Below are positions 1-8,511 of a DNA stretch of 64,000 nt, piece after piece (the first letter of the stretch is position 1; every line of letters starts with the position of its first letter). The translations under genes were made by a program, and so were the position numbers. The stretch covers positions 124,001-188,000 of the forward strand of contig NRSV01000056.1 of assembly GCA_002286855.1 (NCBI GenBank), given 5' to 3'. This DNA comes from Bipolaris cookei. Taxonomy: Eukaryota; Ascomycota; Dothideomycetes; Pleosporales; Pleosporaceae. The notes below the pieces were generated by a model that did not search any database, was not told where the DNA came from, and saw nothing but the letters and a program-made list of their open reading frames with translations.

Positions 1-143
1 GAAATAGGAGCACACAGGTAACCTCAGCCGACGATGTGTGGACACATCAAGGAAGGTGCATGTTTCTACCTGGCCATCAACCTATCTACCAACGCATCAT
101 AAACTGTATACATACCTAAAAGCCAACATTCTAGCTGAAATCA

Positions 144-1561
144 CTACATAACATTACAAGATACAAGAGCAGCCCCAGCAGCGACAGTCCCCATAACAGC
201 ACCAGTCTTTCCCCACTTGACACCCCTCTTAGCCTGATAAAGCTGATCCTTTGCAATATCCGTCGACGTCAAATGAAAGTAAACCTGCCTCTGCGCATCC
301 AGACTGCGCGCCTCCGCCTCCCTCTGCTTCTCCTGCAATCGCTCTTCCATTTCAGCCTTGGGATCCCGACTTCCCAAGCTGGAACCGCTGTAGCCACTGT
401 AGCTGCTGTAGCTGGGTGCAGGCGAGTTGTACCACTGCAACTGCTGGCGACTTGCAAGTTCAATCTCCCTTTTCATCGATGCCACACTCTCTTCTGCTTC
501 CTCTTGAAGGCGCGCATTCTCTTGCCCGACAGCAACCAGGGATTCCAGAGTGAGCCGGTAAAGATCGTCTGATCTCTTTTTCAGGCTGTTCATCTCCGCA
601 GATTTTGCCCGTATGGTCGCATCATGCTTTTCCTGCAGCTCGAGTATCTCCCTTGCTGTTGTGTTGTCGTGGTCCCTAAGAGCTTGCTCGAGGTCTCTTC
701 GTGCATCTTTAAGCTTGTCCCTGGCTCTGTCTTGCTCCTTAGTTACCTTGCTTTTTAGCTGCTGACCCGCGATAGTTTCCTCTAGCATCACTCCTCCTTC
801 ATAGAGCTGCTTCTGGAGATCCATCTTCACTCGTGACCGGCGGTTTATGATGTATTCGATGATGCGCAGCGCAGAAGCCGAAGTGTCATCATGTCTAATG
901 ACTTTGGAACCCGCACCTATCATCGAGTCCCAGTACCTTTGGGAAAGCTGTCTCTGCAGCGCTATTCCATCACTTTCCTTGACTTTGGACCACATTGTCG
1001 TTGCGATGACAACACTCGACATGGGCTCATCACCACACATGGCTTGGAACATGTTCAAGTTGTTCTGCGCTGTGCCCCTCATTCGTCCTCCAGCATCGTT
1101 CATTGGGTGTAAATAGACAATTCCACTTAGTGTGAGAGGTGGAACATGTTTGCTGGCGACCATAAGCCATCCTGCAATCTGATTGAGAATTTGTGCATCG
1201 TCCATTTCGCTACGGCTGTCGTCAAATCCAGGAGTGTCGACCAATCTAACCGTATAGCCCTTGTATTTGAAGGATTTGATCAACACGTCGCTTGTGTCTG
1301 GGTCAAGTCAGTAGGGTACAGCTCAACTCTCTTCATCAATTTCAACGAAAAGGTATGGGCTTACATGATCGCAGATTATGTCCAATTCCAGTATAGTTTC
1401 CGGTACAGCGTGCAATGAAGGTCGATTTTCCAGAGCCAGTGATACCCATTACCGGAATGATGATATCGCTGGCGCTATCAGGACTTTCAGATAGAGTTGC
1501 GACTTGCTACAAGGATCGTCACATACCTGATTATGTTGCTCGGATAGTTGGAGGCCGCCAT
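144..1561 (-). CDS. AIG1/septin-like P-loop GTPase with coiled coil and C-terminal glycine-rich helix
   Basis: Three exons fit in phase: 1561-1527, 1483-1365 and 1297-144, giving 435 residues. The start is the ATG at 1561, and the short first two exons are needed to supply the nucleotide-binding loop. Visible motifs are a Walker A/G1 loop GITGSGKST at about residues 25-33 and a G3 motif DTPGFDD starting at residue 72. The usual NKxD/TKxD G4 motif is degenerate (TTMWSK region). Residues about 180-340 are Glu/Lys/Arg/Gln-rich coiled coil, interrupted by a Ser/Tyr-rich stretch. The C-terminus has a small-residue hydrophobic segment, GAVMGTVAAGAALV. It is divergent from a second GTPase starting at 1984. 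By family it should bind and hydrolyse GTP. Its biological role is not known to me. The GTPase call is firm; the C-terminal membrane idea is inference. Confidence 0.8.
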
Positions 1562-1983
1562 GCTGGGCAAATATCTGCTTCTGTGAAAGAGCTGACTTGA
1601 TAGTCTGACTTTTCTAGCAGACATTAGGCTGACTTTGTAGCTGTAAGAACATACTAAAGATGCACGATGATGAGATAGATTGGAAGTTGCTGCCTTGAAT
1701 CGTCTTACTATCACCACCTGCACTCATCAAGTTGAAGAAGCCCTGTGTATTTTCGCAGCTTATGAAAGACGACAGGCAATCCCCTATTGGTACGATTTCA
1801 TCGGTTCATGTGTGATTCTATAGATTCAAGTCCTCGGGGCGTAATTTGCCACTGGGCTGAACGCCTCTGTAGTGTTGGTGGAGGCGGCTCATGCAAGGCT
1901 GAACCTCAGCCTCGAGACGCCACCTCCTCTATCCAACCTTCAAGAGCTCACTTTCCACAAGATAATTCTGTAATCTAATTATC
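1562..1983. promoter_or_regulatory. Divergent promoter between the two GTPase genes
   Basis: This 422-base spacer separates the start codons of two outward-facing, related GTPase genes and must hold both core promoters. I see no clear TATA box and no credible additional gene. Shared regulation is an inference from the head-to-head arrangement. Confidence 0.5.
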
Positions 1984-3821
1984 ATGTCGACTTCATGGAG
2001 TACAAGTGCCAATGAAGTGGTTATTGGGGTTGTTGGGGTCACGGGAAGCGGCAAAAGCAGTTTCATCAAACGCGTCACGCAGCGTAGCGACATACCTACG
2101 AGCACCGACACTGAATCTGGTAAGTCAAATCCATTTCGTGTAATATATGGAGCGATGGGCTTAAATTATTGTCTCTCAAAGTCACACAAGAAATAGCACA
2201 GTATCGCTTTCAAGCAGGTGGAACTACATATGTCCTGGTAGACACACCTGGCTTTGATGATAGCAAGCGTGATGATGAAGTTTACCGCGAGCTGGCATGT
2301 TGGATGGCAAAATCGTTCCGTCAAGGCCAATTGCTAAATGGTCTTTTGTACCTTCAAGCGGTACACATCCCTCGCCAAAGGGGCTCTCAGATACGCAACC
2401 TTCTCATGTTCAAGAAACTGTGCGGCAACAACAACTTCAAGAACATTGTTCTTGGCCTCAGCTTCTGCGATATGGAATCTGAAGCCACAATCCAGAGACA
2501 CCAGAAAGAGCTCACCAACACATGGGAGTGGTGGGGCGAGATGGTTTCCAAGGGCTCTCGCATCGAACGGATTCCCTATCAGCGAGATGACTGCATTCGG
2601 CTCCTATCCCAATTCGCTCCTCAACGCAAGGTAACGCTGAAAGTCCAAGAGGAAATCGTCAAACAAGGGCGCTCAGTAAACGACACCGAAGCCGCAAAAA
2701 CCATCGCCCAAAAACACCAGCTAAACGTAATCTGCGAAGTAGAATCCAAACAATTCTCCAGTCTTCAAGCCGAATACGAAAAGAGGATGCACCAAGCAAA
2801 AGAAGCCTACCAAACCACCCTCCGCCTAGCAGAACAACGCTTCGAACTCCAACACCAACACCTTCAACTCCAAGAACAAGCATTCAGCCAATCCTTCCGC
2901 CGCCAAGAAGATCTCGACCGCAGAGTGAAAACCCTCCAAGCAACCGCCACCGCCCAGCAAAGCGCAAACAAGCGCGAACTCGCCCGCCTGCACACTCAAC
3001 TCCGGCAAATAAACCTAGACAACGACCGCCACCACGGCGAAGCCGCCTTCAACAAAGCCCAACCCATCCTGCTCGATCGCGCCGCCCGCGCCACTGCAGC
3101 ATGGGACTTTATCAAAAGTCGGAAGTTTGCATTTCGCATGAAACAGCCGTATAAAGAGTACGCTGTCCCTGGGTCTTCCGCAGACGATACAATGAGCGCG
3201 TTTCTGACTACGTTTTGTGATCGCTGCTTGAAAAGTTATTCGGCGGCTGAAGAGCATTTTGGTACGTTCTCCTTTCCCCTCCCCCTTCCCCATATCCCGC
3301 TTAATTAACCCGGTCACTCACGTGTACGCAATGTACGTAGCATGCGCGTCCTGCTTCGCCGCCAACCGCACGATACAGGATCCCGCGACGGGCCGCTCGT
3401 TCGCAGTAAACATTAACGTTTGCGCTACGTGCATGAATAAAGGCAAGGGGTGCTTTTTCCATGGGCAAGCAAAGCTAGTAGCTATGACGGAGTGGAAGGA
3501 TGCGCTAGGGGTGTTGAGGAGGTGTCCGAGATATAATGTTGATTCTGTGCCGTTTTTGTATTGTGATAATTGCGAGAAGGATATGAGGGATGAGAGTCTT
3601 TATTTACGTAAGTTTACTTTATTAGGGCACATGGGCTCTTGTGTTACTATGTTTTTTTGGCTTTGGGCTAATGCTGATATGCGACAGATTGTTGTAGTTG
3701 CGATGAAAATTACGATCTTTGTAGTGAGTGTTGGGGGAAGCAGAGGGCTAGCTGTAGGGATCGCTGGCATGCGTTGCATGTTATTTCGCAGTGTCCGAAG
3801 AGTATTGCTGTGGCAACTTAG
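1984..3821 (+). CDS. P-loop GTPase with coiled coil and C-terminal ZZ-type zinc finger
   Basis: Four exons join in phase: 1984-2119, 2182-3261, 3341-3607 and 3688-3821, giving 538 residues. G1 is GVTGSGKSS (residues 18-26) and G3 is DTPGFDDS from residue 66. The G domain resembles AIG1/septin-type fungal GTPases and is followed by about 180 residues of Gln/Glu/Arg-rich coiled coil. The C-terminal ~135 residues are cysteine-rich: CASC, CATC, CDNC, then CDENYDLCSECW followed by His residues. The CxxCxxxYDLCxxC pattern is the signature of ZZ zinc fingers, which bind protein ligands such as histone tails or degrons. The ZZ motif only appears when the last intron (3608-3687) is removed. The gene is divergent from a related GTPase. 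A sensor or signalling role is inferred, not shown. Confidence 0.78.
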
Positions 3822-4338
3822 TGGGATTGATGGGAGTGGTGGAATCTAGGCAGTGCATTAGAAGGGTACGTAGAGGTCATTTTAGAAACGGATGCATACA
3901 TCAGTGTCAGTTGAGGGACGCTGGGTGAAAAGAGCGTTTGCAGTAACAGATTAGAATAGCGGATAGACTAGAGTAAGTGTCTTGGTGACCACTAGGTATT
4001 CGGTTAATCTAACTCACATAGACGGTTTTTTAGTCGGGAAATAAATATTACCAAATCTGTACCATGATATGAGTTTACATTCTTAACCACATGGAATTAA
4101 TTTCACGTACCTAACGGTTAACACATCGTCTTATCTAACACAGCTTTCAGAGGGCATTCCGACGAAATAATGGAAGCAAATGGATGTAATGACTTTCATA
4201 TATATGCTCCCTCGTTCTTCCAACGGGGTATAAAGATATACTCTACTAAACACCTACAAATGCAGAATCCATTTTTAATATGCATGCCCTCTAGCTTACC
4301 AAATATATGCTGCGCGCCCCTCATTAGCCCTAATTAAA
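3822..4338. other. Convergent 3' intergenic spacer, no gene seen
   Basis: An AT-rich spacer lies between the end of the ZZ-finger GTPase and the end of the LicD-like gene on the other strand. It has room for two 3' untranslated regions. I see no coding region longer than a few dozen codons and no RNA gene. Confidence 0.5.
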
Positions 4339-5417
4339 TTAGCCCAGCTTTGCCTCCTCATTCGCCTTCTTCGCTGCCGCCTCTGCCTGCTTCTTGCGCT
4401 CCGCTTCTTCCTTATCCGCTACCTCTTGCGACTTGACCCATTCTCTTATCGCCGAATCCCATCGGTGCCTGCAACCCTATTAACAATCATTCTCTCACCA
4501 AAAAGACGTCAACGTACCCGTTAAACTCGGTCACTACCAAAGCCTTTTCTTCGTACTCATCCACGAGTATTTTGTCGTAGTTGTACGGCACCTTAGCCAC
4601 GACACCCTCGAACATGGTTTCGCGCATGGGATACAGATCCGAAGTTTGATATCGGTGGTAATTCTTGCAGACCCATTCGCCAGGACGCTCTTTTGGGTGT
4701 GTTTCGCTAAGTCCTGTGATATCGATGAAGAGGCCATTGCGAGTATCGATCCATCGTGCATCGATGATGTTTGCGCCGTCGCCGCGTTCACGCTCCCATA
4801 TCCATGGGTTGACATCTAAAAGGTATTCTCGTTGCACTGTGCCGTCGTAGGATACGTATGGGTACTTTGTTTGGTTGTGAACCTCGCCGAGGTACTGTAG
4901 TGTGCCGTCGGCGACTTGGGTATCGAGATCAAAGTCCCAGGGGAGACGCTTTGTAAATGTAAGCTGGCATGTCTTGTTCGACTAATGTCAGACGCACCTT
5001 TCCGTTCCACCACCATCCCAGCAGTGTTCCATGTGCGATCCAAGTATCCAGGTCGTTTTCGCGGAAAAAGGTCAAGTAGGCACGGATCATATGTTTCTGT
5101 GTGTCAGTCCGCTCGTCGTCGGATACAATGCCTTTGAAGTACCGTTTGTCATAGTGGCCGAGTGTTAGGCTGCCTCTAGAGGGCTGTCAGCTGTGTGCCC
5201 AATACGATAGTTTTCTGTGCAAAGCAACGACACTGATAGTGGTTACTTACCCAGGCTCATGGAAGTACTTTGTGCTGGGCTTCTTGTCGCCGCGCGATTC
5301 AATTTGACCAGCTGGTGGGTTTCGAACCAAAGAGGTGTTCTCTGGGGTTGGGACAGCAAGAGAGGACATGAAGAGGGATGCGGTAGCAACAGTGGCTGCA
5401 CATGTGCATAAACGCAT
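4339..5417 (-). CDS. Secreted LicD-family (Mnn4-like) nucleotidyl/phosphotransferase-like protein
   Basis: Four exons (5417-5251, 5175-4998, 4948-4518, 4468-4339) join in phase to give 301 residues. The N-terminus is a short hydrophobic signal sequence (MRLCTCAATVATASLF...). The LicD core is visible as HGTLLGWWW at about residue 104, followed by the WDFDLD acidic motif at residues 119-124, which spans an exon junction. Later come the conserved RNGLFIDITGL segment and the CKNYHRY...LYPMRETMFEG block. The C-terminus is a Lys/Glu/Ala-rich charged helix. LicD proteins transfer phosphocholine or sugar-phosphate groups. Fungal relatives include Mnn4-type mannosyl-phosphate factors, so a role in glycan decoration in the secretory pathway is likely. 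Substrate cannot be read from sequence. Confidence 0.85.
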
Positions 5418-6551
5418 TGCGGCGTATCAGATGCCTGCTAATTAGGTACGTGATTGCGACAATCGTGGACTATCAAAGTCTTCAACGAAAAGTCCGTGTA
5501 TCTTGCTGGATTGTAATGGCGACTAGGCCAGGTAGTTAGCCTGGGGCATGTGGGTATGTCGGGTATGAAAACTGAGATGCAGTTCAGGAAGGTGGTCGCG
5601 TGCTTCGGGTGTTAACGATCGACACAGCGTGGACGGTAATCACAAACAGCGTCAAGGGAGGAGGGAGCAGAAGAAACGGGGAAAAGAGACGGAGATACAT
5701 ATGGAGCCGGGGCGCATCAAAGGATTCGCAAGGCAACATGACGCATTGAACGCGAGACTGAGGCCACCAGCCCTGTCGAGTTGTGCCCTGACATGCCTTG
5801 CTTCAGACATTGCCGCCATACTACCCCGGAAATTCGGCACCGTTGGAAGCGAACAAGATGTCGATTCAAGACAGTGGAGCCCTAGCAAGGAGAAGAGTAT
5901 CCACTCAGATGTAGCAAATGCATTGCTAAGCTTTAGGCAAGCGAATGATTGCCAATGATGTACCCCCACAACGGGCGGCTCGCGGCTGCAATGGATTGTG
6001 TCTAGCAAGCATAATATGGCTTGAAGGCATTTGCTGCCATTGCCCTACATATCGCGCTGATATATTGACGTATCTCTGCGGGACTGCTGTCAAAAGTGGT
6101 CGAACGTGCGGCGCAGGGTTGTCCGGCATGTCAATTGTGATATCGCGTGCGTCCTTACCCAAATCGGAGGGCCTCGTCATCGTCAATTTGGCAGCAATGG
6201 GAGCCACTTTTCCCTCTACGCCAATATTCTTGGCGGTACAAGTGTTGGTTACATGCATGGAGTTGGTCGGGTCATTCTTCAAACACACACAGCAATGATT
6301 CCTTTTTTCCAAGTACCAAGATATCCTATCACACACTTCAGCAACTGTTGCCATGGTAACTGCATATCAGACTAACTTGACAAAAGCGACTGTTCTGTCG
6401 CTACAGATAGGGCAGCCTCTATCATTACGTGCATGCCATGCTTTTTTGCTCTACCAAATACATGGGCTTTCTCAGCCTCACGCCCAAACGCTGGATTCGT
6501 CCAAGACCATAGTACGCCACAAATAAGAGAGGAAACAAAAATGATCGTCAT
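5418..6551. other. 1.1 kb spacer upstream of the LicD-like gene, no convincing gene
   Basis: The spacer holds the promoter of the LicD-like gene and the 3' region of RVB2, both on the minus strand. Overlapping open frames exist on both strands (up to 142 codons), but none shows a domain, signal peptide or splice evidence. I treat the stretch as non-coding. Confidence 0.45.
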
Positions 6552-8070
6552 CTATGAAACATCCATGGCATCCGTACCGTTGGCCACAGCAAAAGATACG
6601 TCACCCGCATCGCCAATCAGACGCTTCTCCGACTCGGAAACAAACTGTCATTGTGTTAGCTTCGGCCTGTACAACTACGACTTGTGTAAACCTACCTTAA
6701 CGCTTCTGTTGGGGTCGTAGAAAAGCGCAAAGCTCCGCTGCACATCCTCAATCGTAACCTCGGAACCGTTCCTCTTGCCGCGTATCAGGTCAGAGGTGGT
6801 GATCAAGTTGCTTGCGTATCGTAACCCAGCCTCCTGGCCAATCTTGGTAAGCAATGCTAGCGCATCCGGAGACATATCAACCTCCTCTTCTTGCGCTCTT
6901 ATTGAGATGATTTGCTGCATCTCTTCCGACGAATATGGGTGTGTGTTGACAATGACGACGCGATCTAAAAAGTCCAGTGGCAGTCCGTGCGGCGACCGGT
7001 AGTCTGTTCCGCGTATCTGTGTGTTTCCTCTGTTGCTGGCCATGATGACAATGGGTGCTAGCTCGTCCTCGAGCGCACGGTTGACAAACGAGAAACACTC
7101 AATGTCGAGCATGTGAACTTCGTCGATGAACAGCACACCTGGCACAATGGTTGCCTTGCCCTCCTCTTTCCACTCAGCCACCTTTGTGTTGATTTGGTCG
7201 CGCACCTCGCTGCGGATCTCGCCCGTGTCGCCTGAGAAGAGAGCCAGAAAGCCCTGGGTTCTAGAGTTGATGACATCGATCTCGTGCAGGCTGACTGTGT
7301 GCACCACCTCGCGCCGCTGCTGCAACTCGCCTTCGGGGCACTGGACAAACTTTGTGTCGACACCCATTGCATCGTAGTCTCGCGAGCGCGTGTAGGAGCG
7401 GCCGAGCTTGGTGATCTTACCCGAGGCCTTGTCGATGGAGATGATGTCGCCGGCCATGACCTTTTCTTTCGTCATGCCGTCAATCATCTTGGTGCCCATG
7501 TCGTAGACAGTCTCCATGTCAGTTGTCTTGATGGTCAGCTTGCCCTGCTTGTTGCTCCCCGTGACGCTGCGGTCGATCTGTATCTCGACAACCTCGCCCT
7601 CGATAACTTCGCTCTCCTCAGTTATCCGGACGCCAATCGACTTGCGGAAGGCTTGTGTGAGAGCCTCCGTCTTTGACATTTCGAGCGAGAAGATCTCGGA
7701 CGAGGCCAGCATGGTAAAGGGCACGTCGGAACCGAGGGATTGCGCCATGCCCATGGCAATGGCCGTCTTGCCTGTGCTTGGGGGACCGGCAATTAGGACT
7801 GCGCGTCCTGCAATCTTGCCGTCTCGCGCCATCTTGAGAATGACAGCCGCCGCCTTGCGAGCTTTCGCCTGCCCGACCAGGCCCTGCGACGAAACCTTTG
7901 GCTCGAGCGTGTCATCGTCGACGCCGAGCCCACGAATGTGCGAATGCGCAGCGATGAGGTTGAGCCCACGGAGCTCCTTGGTCTCGGCGATGGTAGTGAT
8001 GGGCTAGGGAGGGTTAGTGATGGGGATACATGTCGCGGAGAGGGTTATGGCCGACACTTACCATGGCCAT
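6552..8070 (-). CDS. RVB2: RuvB-like AAA+ ATPase 2 (Reptin)
   Basis: Three exons (8070-8062, 8003-6696, 6644-6552) give 469 residues, the normal length for this family. The first exon is just MAM. Landmarks are Walker A GPPSTGKTA, the TIP49-specific OB-fold insertion between Walker A and Walker B, Walker B LFIDEVHMLD, sensor I IMASNRG, and the C-terminal SESEKRLIGDAGD...MDVS tail typical of Reptin. It forms hetero-hexamers with Pontin (RVB1). Known complexes are INO80 and SWR1 chromatin remodelling, NuA4/TIP60 in some fungi, and R2TP box C/D snoRNP and PIKK assembly. It is expected in the nucleus and cytoplasm and to be essential. It is divergent from the coiled-coil gene at 8512, with about 440 bases between. 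Confidence 0.97.
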
Positions 8071-8511
8071 GGCGAAGTGTATTGGGGGTGGTGGTTTGAA
8101 GCTCTGATATGCAATGGCAGCAGCAGCAACAATTCGCGGTCGGCGCGCAGACTGAAGCTCGGCGGGTGCCAGTAGCAGGCGCACGGACCAGACAGGCGCG
8201 CCTCTCACGCCTCCACATCTCTTTTGGTTTAGTCAGTCATCTGCGGCGCGTGCTCCCACCGTTGCTCCGATACATCATCTCGGCCCATCCGCCACAACCA
8301 GTGAGCGCGCATAAACTAGACAGTCTGCTCGCACTCGTTGACCAGATATTTGCTTCTCTCACCCTCCGCGCCACGTTGCTGCCCATACCTCCGTCTTGCT
8401 TGGCGTCACAGCCGGGTGGGGCAAACATGCCTGGTTGTCCATCACCCTCGCCTTCCTACATTTCCATCTTCATCCGTCCCCTACGCTCCTTTCCTTGCAC
8501 TTCACTCCTCC
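8071..8511. promoter_or_regulatory. Divergent promoter between RVB2 and the coiled-coil gene
   Basis: This spacer holds both 5' regions. It contains pyrimidine-rich tracts near 8400-8510 just before the coiled-coil gene start, and a short glutamine-codon-like CAG/CAA run near 8110-8130. An in-frame extension of the coiled-coil reading frame back to 8338 exists, but its composition is that of a leader. Confidence 0.4.

Noticed and set aside
5926..6354. 142-codon open frame on the minus strand upstream of the LicD-like gene
   Set aside because: No domain, no signal peptide, overlaps open frames on the other strand, and composition does not resemble the coding genes nearby.
8338..8511. 58-codon N-terminal extension of the coiled-coil protein
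   Set aside because: It begins with a non-ATG codon, has leader-like composition (Pro/Ser/Leu from pyrimidine tracts), and the ATG at 8512 has a good context.
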